Part shown: piece by piece, positions 1-7,680 of the stretch
Layout of the letters: each line of letters starts with the position of its first letter
Position numbering within the stretch: position 1 is the stretch's first letter
From: Nocardiopsis alba DSM 43377
GTDB lineage: Bacteria > Actinomycetota > Actinomycetes > Streptosporangiales > Streptosporangiaceae
NCBI RefSeq assembly: GCF_000341225.1
Contig: NZ_ANAC01000024.1
Span: forward strand, 55,371 to 119,370
DNA length: 64,000 nucleotides
Direction of reading: 5' to 3'
Made by a program: the position numbers and the translations under genes
Notes under the pieces: model-generated
The model's input: only the letters and a program-made list of their open reading frames with translations
Told to the model about the DNA's origin: nothing
Database searches by the model: none

Positions 1-1
1 C

Positions 2-655
2 AAGGAGGTCACCGCGGGCGACGAGACCTTCCTCGCGCACACCGTCATCCTGGCCACCGGTTCGGGCTACCGCGAGCTGGGCGTGCCCGGCGAGAAGGAG
101 CTCTCCGGCCGCGGCACCTCCTGGTGCGCCACCTGTGACGGTTTCTTCTTCCGTGACCAGGACATCGCGGTCGTCGGCGGCGGCGACACCGCGATGGAGG
201 AGGCCCTCTTCCTCACCCGCTTCGCCAAGTCCGTGACGGTCATCCACCGCCGTGACGAGCTGCGCGCCAGCAAGATCATGGCCGACCGTGCCTTCGCCAA
301 CGACAAGATCTCCTTCCTCTGGGACACCGAGGTCACCGAGGTCCTGGGCGAGGACCGCGTCAGCGGCCTGAAGCTGCGCAACACCCGTACCGGCGAGGGC
401 GACACCCTGGACGTCACCGGGCTGTTCGTCGCGATCGGCCACGACCCGCGCGTGGAGCTCTTCAAGGACCAGATCGACCTCGACGAGGAGGGCTACGTCC
501 AGGTGGAGTTCCCGTCCACCCGTACCAACCTCGAAGGCGTCTTCGCCGCCGGCGACGTGGTCGACCACCAGTACCGTCAGGCGATCACCGCCGCGGGCAC
601 CGGCTGCTCGGCCGCCCTGGACGCCGAGCGCTTCCTCGCCGAGCACGGCAACTGA
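2..655 (+). CDS. trxB: Thioredoxin reductase, C-terminal part (5' end outside window)
   Basis: Flavoprotein that passes electrons from NADPH to thioredoxin in the cytoplasm. The reading frame is open from base 2, so about the last 217 residues of a roughly 310-330-residue enzyme are present. The redox-active pair is in WCATC (visible residues 41-45). The NADPH-binding GGGDTA and the HRRDELRA loop follow, and FAAGDV near the C-terminus is the FAD-binding motif. TrxA follows after 45 bp on the same strand, the usual trxB-trxA pair. The upstream start cannot be seen. Confidence 0.97.
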   Translation, partial: KEVTAGDETFLAHTVILATGSGYRELGVPGEKELSGRGTSWCATCDGFFFRDQDIAVVGGGDTAMEEALFLTRFAKSVTVIHRRDELRASKIMADRAFANDKISFLWDTEVTEVLGEDRVSGLKLRNTRTGEGDTLDVTGLFVAIGHDPRVELFKDQIDLDEEGYVQVEFPSTRTNLEGVFAAGDVVDHQYRQAITAAGTGCSAALDAERFLAEHGN

Positions 656-700
656 CCCCCACCTCCCACCCTTTTCCGTCGATCCAAGGAGAACCGAGCA

Positions 701-1024
701 GTGTCGACCGTCAAGACCGTCACCGATGCCGACTTCAAGGAAGAGGTCCTCTCCAGCGACCTTCCGGTCCTGGTGGACTTCTGGGCCGACTGGTGCGGCC
801 CCTGCAAGCAGATGGCCCCGGTTCTGGACAAGCTGGCCGAGGAGCACGGCGCCAAGCTCAAGGTCGTCAAGCTCAACACCGACCAGAACCCGCAGACGCC
901 CCGTGAGTACAACGTCATGTCGCTGCCGACCATGAACGTCTACAAGGACGGCCAGGTCGTCAAGCAGCTCATCGGCGCCAAGCCCAAGCGCGTCCTGGAG
1001 AAGGAGCTCGCCGAGTTCCTGTGA
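701..1024 (+). CDS. trxA: Thioredoxin
   Basis: Small cytoplasmic dithiol reductant of 107 residues, full length for the family. The active site WCGPCK is canonical (Cys32 and Cys35), and SLPT carries the conserved cis-proline. The GTG start is supported by AAGGAG about 9 bases upstream (686-691). It is reduced by the adjacent trxB product. A strong hairpin follows the stop codon. The next gene, parB, faces it. Confidence 0.97.
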   Translation: MSTVKTVTDADFKEEVLSSDLPVLVDFWADWCGPCKQMAPVLDKLAEEHGAKLKVVKLNTDQNPQTPREYNVMSLPTMNVYKDGQVVKQLIGAKPKRVLEKELAEFL

Positions 1025-1043
1025 CCGGGAGGCCGGAAGCACA

Positions 1044-1079
1044 CGAAGGGCCCGCGGGGATCACCCCGCGGGCCCTTCG
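1044..1079. terminator. Bidirectional terminator between trxA and parB
   Basis: Perfect 16-bp stem (1044-1059 with 1064-1079) around a 4-base loop, located between the convergent trxA and parB genes. The arms begin CGAAGGGCCC and end GGGCCCTTCG. Confidence 0.85.
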
Positions 1080-1095
1080 CCGTTCTCGGCCCGGA

Positions 1096-1111
1096 TGTTC
1101 CACGTGAAACA
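1096..1111. promoter_or_regulatory. parS: parS site 1 (TGTTCCACGTGAAACA)
   Basis: 16-bp match to the bacterial parS consensus TGTTNCACGTGAAACA, just downstream of parB. It is a loading site for ParB. One of six such sites within 3.2 kb. Confidence 0.93.
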
Positions 1112-1126
1112 TCGAGCCTCGCGTCC

Positions 1127-2110
1127 TCAGTTCTCGATCTGGCGGATGATCCGTTCCAGGTCCTCGACCGTCGCGAACTCCACGACGATCTTGCCCTTGC
1201 GCCGGCCGATGTCCACCTTCACCGTGGTGTCGAGTCGGTCGCCGAACCGGGTCGCCCACTCCTCGACCTGAGGAGGATTCTCCATCCTCCCCGCCTGGAC
1301 CCGGCGCGGCTTCTCCTCCTCCGGGATCTCCCGCAGGGAGACGATCTCCTCCAGGGAGCGCACCGACAGGCCCTCGTTGATCACCCGTTGGGCCAGGCGA
1401 TCCTGAGCCTCGGGATCGTCGATCGACAGGAGTGCGCGTGCGTGTCCGGCGCTGAGCACACCGGCCGCGACCCTCGTCTGCACCTTCGGTGAAAGGTTGA
1501 GCAGACGCAGCATATTGGCGATGTAGGGACGCGACTTACCGACCTGCTGGGCGAGCTCCGCCTGGGTCGTGCCGAAGTCGTCCAGCATCTGCTGGTAGGC
1601 GGCGGCCTCCTCCAACGGGTTGAGCTGCTGCCGATGGAGGTTCTCCAGGAGGGCCTCCCGGAGCAGTTCGTCGTCCTCCGTCTTACGGACGATCGCCGGG
1701 ATCCGTTCGAGCGAGGCGAGCCTGCTCGCGCGGAACCGACGCTCGCCCATGATCAGCTCGTAGCGCGGCCGGTCGCCGCCCTCGACCTTGCGGACCACCA
1801 CGGGCTGGAGCAGACCGACCTCGACGATCGACTCCCGCAGTTCCTCCAAGGCCTCGTCGTCGAAGTGCGTCCTGGGTTGTCGGGGGTTGGGGACGATGTC
1901 GGAGAGGGCGATCTCCTCCAGGTAGGTGCCGTCCGGCAACTCCTTGGGGTCCTCGGTCTTCGGAGGCTCGGTCACCGGAGCCACCGGGGCCGCCGGGATC
2001 ACCGCGGGGTTCACCGTCTCTCGAACACTCTCCCCCGGCGCGGGGACCGCCGGCCCCTGCGGGATGAGTGCCCCCAGTCCCTTGCCCAATCCGCGCCGCT
2101 GCTGACTCAC
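1127..2110 (-). CDS. parB: Chromosome partitioning protein ParB
   Basis: DNA-binding CTPase clamp that loads on parS and spreads to form the origin-proximal partition complex. The N-terminus carries the RRGLGKGLGALIP signature thought to contact ParA. The nuclease-like/CTP domain holds GERRFRAS, and a helix-turn-helix (TQAELAQQVGKSRPYI) recognises parS. I chose GTG at 2110: AAGGGA lies about 8 bases upstream, whereas an in-frame TTG at 2116 sits directly on that ribosome-binding site. The product is 327 residues, normal for the family. parA lies upstream on the same strand, and the gap between them holds another parS site. Confidence 0.96.
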   Translation of the reverse strand: MSQQRRGLGKGLGALIPQGPAVPAPGESVRETVNPAVIPAAPVAPVTEPPKTEDPKELPDGTYLEEIALSDIVPNPRQPRTHFDDEALEELRESIVEVGLLQPVVVRKVEGGDRPRYELIMGERRFRASRLASLERIPAIVRKTEDDELLREALLENLHRQQLNPLEEAAAYQQMLDDFGTTQAELAQQVGKSRPYIANMLRLLNLSPKVQTRVAAGVLSAGHARALLSIDDPEAQDRLAQRVINEGLSVRSLEEIVSLREIPEEEKPRRVQAGRMENPPQVEEWATRFGDRLDTTVKVDIGRRKGKIVVEFATVEDLERIIRQIEN

Positions 2111-2162
2111 CGGCAATTCCCTTCACATTCCTAGCGTGCCGTCCGTCCGACCGGAGAACGGG

Positions 2163-2178
2163 TGTTCCACGTGAAACA
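2163..2178. promoter_or_regulatory. parS: parS site 2
   Basis: TGTTCCACGTGAAACA in the gap between parA and parB, identical to site 1. Confidence 0.93.
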
Positions 2179-2185
2179 ATCGGCG

Positions 2186-3220
2186 TCAGCCGACACCGGG
2201 CCCCTCGGCCCGATGCGCGATCTCGCGCGCCGCTTCGAGGTAGGCCATCGCCCCGGTGGACATGGGGTCGTAGGTCATGACCGACTGGGCGTAGCTCGGC
2301 GCCTCGGAGACACGGACACTCCTCGGCACCTGGGTTCTCAGGACCAGGTCGCCGAAGTGGGAACGCACCTCGTCGGCCACCTGCTGGGAGAGCCGGGTCC
2401 GCGCGTCGTACATCGTCAGCAGGATCGTGCTGACCGAGAGCCCCGTGTTCAGGTGGGACTTGACCAGCTCCACGTTGCGCAGCAGCTGCCCCAGGCCCTC
2501 CAGCGCGTAGTACTCGCACTGGATCGGGATCATGACCTCGTCGCACGCCACCATCGCGTTGACCGTCAGCAGGCCGAGCGAGGGCGGGCAGTCGATGAGG
2601 ATGTAGTCGAGGTCGGAGGTGTCGTAGGCGCTGAAGGCCCTCTTGAGCCTGGCCTCTCGCGCAACGAGGGAGACCAGTTCGATCTCGGCGCCGGCCAGGT
2701 CGATCGTGGCGGGGGCGCACCACAGGTCGGGGATGTCCGGGACCGGCTTGGCCAGCTTCCGGATCTCTTCGTCCTCCACCAGACAGTGGTAGATGGACCG
2801 GGTCTGATCGTCGCGCTCCATACCGAGAGCGGTGGAGGCGTTCCCCTGCGGGTCGAGGTCGACCACGAGGACACGCTGGCCGTGCATGGCCAGGGCCGCG
2901 GCGATGTTGACCGTCGTGGTCGTCTTACCGACGCCGCCCTTCTGGTTGGCGACGCTGATCACCCGGCAGGACCGGGGACGAGGCCAGATCTCCTCGCGTC
3001 CTCGGCCGGACATGGCCGAACGGGCCGCCTGGGCGAGGGGGGTTTCGGGAGCGCCACCGTGAGCCGCCCCCCATGTTTCACGTGAAACAGGGGACTGACC
3101 CACCGCTGGATCCGCCGGTGCTCCAGGGGAAACATCGAGCAGGTCTCCATAGGCGCCTACCGGTGTTTCACGTGAAACACCGGCGTTGTCGGCTGGGTTC
3201 TGGGACACGAATGAGTTCAC
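2186..3220 (-). CDS. parA: Chromosome partitioning ATPase ParA
   Basis: Walker-type ATPase that positions ParB-origin complexes. The deviant Walker A is KGGVGKTT at residues 94-101, and DCPPSLG is the Walker B region. The ATPase core is preceded by a low-complexity extension of about 85 residues. Within it, two parS sites are read in frame as VSRET (residues 15-19 and 45-49). The GTG start overlaps the rsmG stop codon by 4 bases (GTGA), indicating translational coupling. A later start would remove the extension but lose the overlap, so the N-terminus is the least certain part. 344 residues. Confidence 0.95.
   Translation of the reverse strand: MNSFVSQNPADNAGVSRETPVGAYGDLLDVSPGAPADPAVGQSPVSRETWGAAHGGAPETPLAQAARSAMSGRGREEIWPRPRSCRVISVANQKGGVGKTTTTVNIAAALAMHGQRVLVVDLDPQGNASTALGMERDDQTRSIYHCLVEDEEIRKLAKPVPDIPDLWCAPATIDLAGAEIELVSLVAREARLKRAFSAYDTSDLDYILIDCPPSLGLLTVNAMVACDEVMIPIQCEYYALEGLGQLLRNVELVKSHLNTGLSVSTILLTMYDARTRLSQQVADEVRSHFGDLVLRTQVPRSVRVSEAPSYAQSVMTYDPMSTGAMAYLEAAREIAHRAEGPGVG
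3074..3089. promoter_or_regulatory. parS: parS site 3, inside parA
   Basis: Perfect 16-bp palindrome TGTTTCACGTGAAACA inside the parA coding region, where it encodes Val-Ser-Arg-Glu-Thr. Confidence 0.93.
3164..3179. promoter_or_regulatory. parS: parS site 4, inside parA
   Basis: Perfect TGTTTCACGTGAAACA, extended to a 20-bp palindrome (3162-3181), inside the first 20 codons of parA. Confidence 0.93.
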
Positions 3221-3948
3221 CTCTTCCGTCCGCGTTTCTTCTTGCCGCCCCGTCTCTTCTTCTGGGAACCTCCGGATCGGGACGGACCACCGTCGGATGT
3301 CACCGTGACGCGAACGACCGTGGTAGCGGGATCGACTTTACCCCGACCCACCCTGATCACATCGCACGCACTGGGCCGCAGTTTCGAAACGTCTTTCTCG
3401 GCCTCCGCGAGTTCGGCCTCCGCCTGCTCCCCCTTGAGGGCCAGCAGGCTGCCGTCCTTGCGCAACAGAGGTAGCGACCAACCGGCCAATCGGGAGAGCG
3501 GAGCCACCGCACGAGCCGTGACGAAGTCGGTGTGGAGCTCCCCGTGGGCCTCTTCCGCACGCCCTCGACGCACCGTCACGTTCTTCAGCCCCAGCAGTTC
3601 GACCGCCTCGTCGAGGAAGACGGTCCGTCGCAGCAGAGGCTCCAAGAGGGTCATCCGGATGTCGGGACGTACCAGGCCGAGCACCAGCCCGGGCAGGCCG
3701 GCACCCGATCCGACGTCCACCACCTCCGCGCCCTCCGGAAGCAACTCCTCGACGACGGCGCAGTTGATGAGGTGCCTCCCCCAGAGGCGGGGCACCTCCC
3801 GGGGGCCGATCAGCCCACGCCGCACACCATCGTCGGCGAGAAGTTCGGCGTAGCGGATGGCCACGGGCAGGCTGTCGCCGAACACCGCCTCCGCCTGCGG
3901 GGGCGGTGCGGGGAGCGTAGCGCCGGTCTCCTCAGCGCCCGAGGTCAT
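3217..3948 (-). CDS. rsmG: 16S rRNA (guanine527-N7)-methyltransferase RsmG
   Basis: SAM-dependent methylase of the 530 loop of 16S rRNA (also called GidB). The SAM-binding segment VVDVGSGAGLPG is clear, followed by LLEP at the adenosine-binding strand. The C-terminus is a Lys/Arg-rich tail. The ATG start at 3948 has AGGTGG a few bases upstream. 243 residues. The stop codon overlaps the parA start, so rsmG-parA-parB read as one unit. Confidence 0.96.
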   Translation of the reverse strand: MTSGAEETGATLPAPPPQAEAVFGDSLPVAIRYAELLADDGVRRGLIGPREVPRLWGRHLINCAVVEELLPEGAEVVDVGSGAGLPGLVLGLVRPDIRMTLLEPLLRRTVFLDEAVELLGLKNVTVRRGRAEEAHGELHTDFVTARAVAPLSRLAGWSLPLLRKDGSLLALKGEQAEAELAEAEKDVSKLRPSACDVIRVGRGKVDPATTVVRVTVTSDGGPSRSGGSQKKRRGGKKKRGRKR

Positions 3949-4189
3949 CGGTCACCACCTGTCGGAACTCGTCCATCGTCACTTCCATGAACCGTTGAGT
4001 CGTCATGTCGACCTGTCCATCGGTCGACGACGAGCGGAGCGCACGGCGGATCACGGCAGTCCGCGCGCACAGAGACTCTCCCACCGAGGGATCGCGCGGT
4101 GCGCGGTTCAGGGTCGTCCTCACACTGCCGAGAGCGGGACGACACGAGGGAAGGGTCTCGGCTCGATCCTATGTGTGAGGCGCCCCCGG

Positions 4190-4203
4190 GTTTCACGTGA
4201 AAC
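4190..4203. promoter_or_regulatory. parS: parS site 5 (14-bp core)
   Basis: GTTTCACGTGAAAC, a perfect 14-bp parS core. The flanking bases depart from the 16-bp consensus. Confidence 0.88.
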
Positions 4204-4241
4204 GCCTCCCCGTACCGATCGAGCGCATACGAAAGGGGCGG

Positions 4242-4257
4242 TGTTCCACGTGAAACA
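4242..4257. promoter_or_regulatory. parS: parS site 6
   Basis: TGTTCCACGTGAAACA, 39 bp beyond site 5, between rsmG and jag. Confidence 0.93.
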
Positions 4258-4284
4258 CCGCCCCCGACGCTCGAAGAGCGGACG

Positions 4285-4809
4285 TCAGTCCGCCGGGTGG
4301 ACCACCACGTAGCGGTTGGGCTCCTCGCCCTCCGACTCGCTGCGCAGGCCGGCCGCGGCGACCGCGTCGTGAACGACCTTGCGCTCGAAGGGGGTCATCG
4401 GCTCCAACTCGCGGGCCTCACCGGTCTCCTTGACCTTGTTCGCCGCTTCGGTCCCGGTCTGGAAGAGCACCTTGCGGCGCCCCTCCCGGTACCCGCCGAT
4501 GTCCAGCATCAGACGGCTGCGCTCGCCCGTGGCGCGGTGGACCGCCAGCCGGGTCAGCTCCTGGAGGGCCTCCAGGACCTCGCCGTCCTCGCCGATGAGC
4601 TCGTCCAGGGTGGCACCGACGACGGAGACCATCGCCCGGTCGCCCTCGACGTCCATGTCGATGTCGCCGTCGAAGTCCGCGATGTCGAGGAGACCCTCGA
4701 TGTAGTCCGCGGCGATGTCACCCTCGTTCTCCAGGGCCTCGACGTCGATTCCGGCCTCAGGTGCCTCAGCCACCGCTACTCCACCGCTCTCTTCCGCGCT
4801 ACTTCCCAC
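4285..4809 (-). CDS. jag: Jag/KhpB-type KH-R3H RNA-binding protein
   Basis: Single-stranded nucleic-acid binding protein of the Jag (SpoIIIJ-associated, KhpB) family. An acidic N-terminus of about 45 residues leads into a KH domain (about 50-110). The R3H domain (about 120-174) contains MTPFERKVVHDAV and ends RYVVVHPAD. GTG start; 174 residues. It sits directly downstream of yidC, as in most Gram-positive bacteria, and probably works with membrane protein insertion or with small RNAs. The actual RNA targets are not readable from sequence. Confidence 0.93.
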   Translation of the reverse strand: MGSSAEESGGVAVAEAPEAGIDVEALENEGDIAADYIEGLLDIADFDGDIDMDVEGDRAMVSVVGATLDELIGEDGEVLEALQELTRLAVHRATGERSRLMLDIGGYREGRRKVLFQTGTEAANKVKETGEARELEPMTPFERKVVHDAVAAAGLRSESEGEEPNRYVVVHPAD

Positions 4810-4919
4810 AGCGATCCCGTCTCCTCGTATCCGTCAAGTCCCTGACCGCCGTACGCCTCAGGGGCATTGTCGCCTGCGCACTCGCAAGTCACCGCCGTCG
4901 ACACGAAGCGGATTCGACC

Positions 4920-5858
4920 CTACTTGGACCCACCGCCGCGCTTGGAACGCGACTGCTTCTTCGGCTGCCTGCGTTCGATCTTAGGCTGTTCCTGCGGCTC
5001 CGGCGTGGTTTCGGAGCTCTTCTTGCGACCCAACATCCCCTTGGCCGGCCCCTTGGAGGGGGTGCCCTTGGCGGAGGCGTCGGACTCGCCCGGAAGCGGC
5101 TGGTTCCGATAGAGGAAGTGCTGCTGCACCATCGTCCAGATGTTGGAGGTGACCCAGTAGACGAGGACACCGATCGGCATCATGAGACCGAAGAGCCCGA
5201 AGAGGGGCGCCATGTACATCATGATCTTCTGGGTCTGCATCATCGGGTTGTCAGGCTGCTGCGCCATGCTGCGCTTGATGCTCTGACGCATGGTCAGGAA
5301 CGTCGTCGTTCCCATGACCACACACGCGATCGCGATGACGATCTTCGCCATGATCGGGTCGGTGGCGCCCAGGGCCCGAAGCTCTTCGGGCGAGGTGTTG
5401 AACTGGGCCGCGATCGGAGCGTGGAAGATCAGCGCCTCACGCGCGCTGTCGGCCAACTCCTGGGTGAAGCCGAACTGCACCTTGCCCTCGGCGACGCTGC
5501 GCAGCACGCTGAACAGAGCGAAGAAGACCGGCATCTGGAGCAGCAGCGGGAGGCAACCCATGATCGGGTTGGTGCCGCTCTCCTGATAGAGCTTCATCGA
5601 CTCCCGCTGGAGTCGCTCCTTGTCGTGCTTGTAGCGCTCCCGAAGCTTCATGATCTTCGGCTGCACTTCCTGCATCTTGCGCTGCGTGTTCATCTGCTTG
5701 ACGAACAGCGGCACCATCAGCAGACGCATCAGGCAGGTCAGCAGCACGATGGACAGGCCCCACGCCCACCCGCTGTCGGGGTTCAGGCCAACGATGGTCA
5801 GACCCGAGTGGATCCAGACCAACACGTGGCCGATGATGTTGTAAAGCCAGTCCAGCAC
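4920..5858 (-). CDS. yidC: Membrane protein insertase YidC
   Basis: Oxa1/YidC/Alb3-family insertase that moves membrane proteins into the bilayer with or without SecYEG. It starts GTG (MLDWLYNIIG). Several hydrophobic segments are visible, including the first around residues 35-55 carrying the conserved membrane arginine in TCLMRLLMVPL. A cytoplasmic hairpin (NTQRKMQEVQPKIMKL) and a strongly basic C-terminal tail follow. 312 residues, typical of the short Gram-positive form lacking the large periplasmic domain. Flanked by yidD upstream and jag downstream. Confidence 0.96.
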   Translation of the reverse strand: MLDWLYNIIGHVLVWIHSGLTIVGLNPDSGWAWGLSIVLLTCLMRLLMVPLFVKQMNTQRKMQEVQPKIMKLRERYKHDKERLQRESMKLYQESGTNPIMGCLPLLLQMPVFFALFSVLRSVAEGKVQFGFTQELADSAREALIFHAPIAAQFNTSPEELRALGATDPIMAKIVIAIACVVMGTTTFLTMRQSIKRSMAQQPDNPMMQTQKIMMYMAPLFGLFGLMMPIGVLVYWVTSNIWTMVQQHFLYRNQPLPGESDASAKGTPSKGPAKGMLGRKKSSETTPEPQEQPKIERRQPKKQSRSKRGGGSK

Positions 5859-5886
5859 CGGCCAACTCCTCGGTGATTCGGTTCAG

Positions 5887-6201
5887 CTACTGGTCCCCGG
5901 AAGCGGTGCCGGTGGACCCGGTTCCGCCCGTAGACTCCTCGGACTCCTCGTTCCGGCGCCCCCTGGGCGGCGGAACCGGATCAAGACCCCCCGGATGGAA
6001 GGGGTGGCAACGGGCGATGCGCCTGACGGCGAGCCACCACCCGTACAGCGCGCCGTGCACGCGGAGCGCCTCGACGGCGTACGCGCTGCACGAAGGATAG
6101 AAGCGGCAGACCGGGGGGAAGAGCGGGCTGATGAAACGTTGGTAGCCGCGGATCGGCAAGATCAGCAACCGCGCGAACGCCGTCGGTCTGTGCTCGGTCA
6201 T
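5887..6201 (-). CDS. yidD: Membrane protein insertion efficiency factor YidD
   Basis: Small amphipathic membrane-associated protein that helps YidC. The family core RFISPLFPPVCRFYPSCSAY is intact, with its cysteines, followed by RCHPFHPGG. I chose ATG at 6201 because it overlaps the rnpA stop codon (ATGA); GTG at 6213 is an alternative. The tail after residue 75 is Glu/Ser/Thr/Gly-rich and unique. 104 residues. Confidence 0.93.
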   Translation of the reverse strand: MTEHRPTAFARLLILPIRGYQRFISPLFPPVCRFYPSCSAYAVEALRVHGALYGWWLAVRRIARCHPFHPGGLDPVPPPRGRRNEESEESTGGTGSTGTASGDQ

Positions 6202-6671
6202 CGGCTCGTCCACCGTTCTGCGCCCTCGTCGGGGCGGCGGTTCCCGTCTGTTCCGCTCTTCGTCGCCTCGGTCGGCGCGGGTTCGTCTCCCCCGCGTCCG
6301 CGTCGGCGTCGCGAGGCCCCACGGGGTCGTCGGGCCGCGGCGATCGCGCTGTCGAGTTGTACAGCCAGTTCCTCCTGCCGCAGATGCGCGGCGGAGGGTC
6401 GGGCACGTACTACCAGCAGGCTACCGTTTGGCAGAAACTCCGATCGAGCGCGCATCAGGTGACGCAGTCTGCGCTGGACGCGCTTGCGCACCACCGCTCC
6501 CCCGACCGCCTTGCTCACGACGAAACCGATACGTGGCGGGTCGGCGGCGTCGGTCTCCTTCTTCGGAGCGAGATAGACCACGCCCAGGGCGTCACGCGAG
6601 GCGCGCCTGCCCGAACGCATGACCGATCCGAACTCGGAGCTGTGACGCATCCGATTCCGCGGCGACAACAT
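6198..6671 (-). CDS. rnpA: Ribonuclease P protein component
   Basis: Protein cofactor of RNase P, which trims the 5' leader of tRNA precursors. The start MLSPRNRMRHSSEF at 6671 is preceded by GGAGGAA with 5-base spacing, so the 10 extra upstream codons are not needed. The conserved basic block is RKRVQRRLRHLMR. The C-terminus has an unusual 45-residue Arg/Gly/Glu-rich extension overlapping yidD. 157 residues against about 120 for many homologues. Confidence 0.94.
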   Translation of the reverse strand: MLSPRNRMRHSSEFGSVMRSGRRASRDALGVVYLAPKKETDAADPPRIGFVVSKAVGGAVVRKRVQRRLRHLMRARSEFLPNGSLLVVRARPSAAHLRQEELAVQLDSAIAAARRPRGASRRRRGRGGDEPAPTEATKSGTDGNRRPDEGAERWTSR

Positions 6672-6740
6672 CGGCGTTCCTCCGGGAGCGGAAGGTGGCA
6701 CGGCCGGACGCCTCGACCGACGCCGTCATGCCACGACAAA

Positions 6741-6772
6741 GGGACCGGCCGGCGAGAAGGCCGGACGGTCCC
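6741..6772 (-). terminator. Hairpin between rpmH and rnpA
   Basis: 13-bp stem with one mismatch (6741-6753 with 6760-6772) around a short loop. It could be an attenuator that lowers rnpA transcription relative to rpmH. No U-run follows it. Confidence 0.5.
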
Positions 6773-6798
6773 AGTGAAGACTTGAGGCTGCGCGTGGC

Positions 6799-6942
6799 CT
6801 AGTGGCTCACGGTCAGCGCGGCGCGTCCCTTACGACGACGCGAGGCGATGATGGCGCGACCGGCGCGCGTACGCATGCGCAGCCGGAAGCCGTGGACCTT
6901 CGCGCGACGCCGGTTGTTCGGCTGAAACGTACGCTTGCTCAC
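6799..6942 (-). CDS. rpmH: 50S ribosomal protein L34
   Basis: 47-residue, highly basic ribosomal protein. It begins MSKRTFQPNNRRRAKVHGF and contains the typical RMRTRAGRAIIASRRRKGR block. GTG start at 6942 with GGAG 8 bases upstream. As in nearly all bacteria it is the gene next to oriC, transcribed away from dnaA and heading the rnpA-yidD-yidC-jag block. Confidence 0.97.
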   Translation of the reverse strand: MSKRTFQPNNRRRAKVHGFRLRMRTRAGRAIIASRRRKGRAALTVSH

Positions 6943-7672
6943 TACTGGCTCCAGGGGCGTGTCAGGAAAGTACTACGACAGACCCCCAGGATATGCGGGG
7001 CCTTACAGTGCGTACGCCGTCGCCGCGACATCGTGATCTCACGAGCGCAGGCAGAATCCTCGGCATAAGCATAAAGAAGATACGACCTGGTCGGGTCGGG
7101 GTCAAATCAGACCGCTGCGTGGGCCTCCGGGCGGGGGCCGGGCGGTGGTGGAGACCACTGCGCGCGCTCACCCCGACGGCCTGTGGACAACCCGCCCGAT
7201 CGGCGTGTGAGACTTCCACAGAAGGTGGGGTCTGTGGATAACCTCAACCTGTGGATAACTCACCTCCGAAGCTGTCCACAGCCTCCCCGCCGTCGAACAG
7301 AAACGCTATAAACCCCTTCTGACCAGGGGATTGTGGATAACCTCCCACTGTGCACAGACTCCTGACATCCTGTGGATAAACCTGTGCACAACCTGTGGAC
7401 AACCCCGGGAACCTGTGGAAACCCGGGGGACCTCGCCGCCCCCGCGACACGCGGGCGGTGGAGTTCTCCACAGGGTGGTTCCGGCCCGAGAGTCCGGATC
7501 CGTACCTCCATCCCTGCCCCGACACCTCCCTCAGGGGAGGACAATGGGAGTGGCGGACCTCCCGGGGTCCGACACCGAGACACGCAGCACCTATCTCCCC
7601 CGTCCCCTCACCGCCTCCGAAACCCACCCGAACAGATCCGCACCGAAGGGACAGCAACCATGGCAGGTCACC
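6943..7672. other. oriC: oriC left part: rpmH-dnaA intergenic region with DnaA boxes
   Basis: 730 bp without a supported gene. DnaA boxes (actinobacterial form TTGTCCACA or TTATCCACA, either strand) lie at 7182-7190, 7233-7241, 7250-7258, 7332-7340, 7371-7379 and 7394-7402. Weaker ones lie at 7272-7280 (CTGTCCACA) and 7383-7391. The region probably also carries the divergent rpmH and dnaA promoters. Confidence 0.85.
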
Positions 7673-7680
7673 TTGGCTGA
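7660..7680 (+). other. Six-codon open frame overlapping the dnaA start
   Basis: ATG at 7660 opens a frame encoding Met-Ala-Gly-His-Leu-Gly and stopping at 7678-7680, five bases past the first base of the dnaA TTG start. GAAGGGA about 8 bases upstream of this ATG is a better ribosome-binding site than anything in front of the TTG. It may be a leader frame that couples or limits DnaA translation, or simply chance. Confidence 0.4.

Larger units (their letters stand above)
3949..4284. other. Intergenic region with two parS sites
   Basis: 336 bp between jag and rsmG. Apart from two parS sites near its left-hand gene boundary (4190 and 4242) I see no convincing gene. A 63-codon open frame at 3932-4123 overlaps the start of rsmG and resembles no known protein. 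Confidence 0.6.

Noticed and set aside
3932..4123. 63-codon minus-strand frame ahead of rsmG
   Set aside because: Overlaps the rsmG start, no clear ribosome-binding site, no similarity I can recognise.
4301..4330. Further parS-like CACGTG words outside the six sites
   Set aside because: Other CACGTG hexamers (for example in the protein-coding regions after 10 kb) lack the flanking GTTTC/GAAAC arms.
7331..7672. N-terminal extension of dnaA through the left oriC cluster
   Set aside because: It would translate DnaA boxes into sequence unlike DnaA; TTG 7673 gives the family N-terminus.
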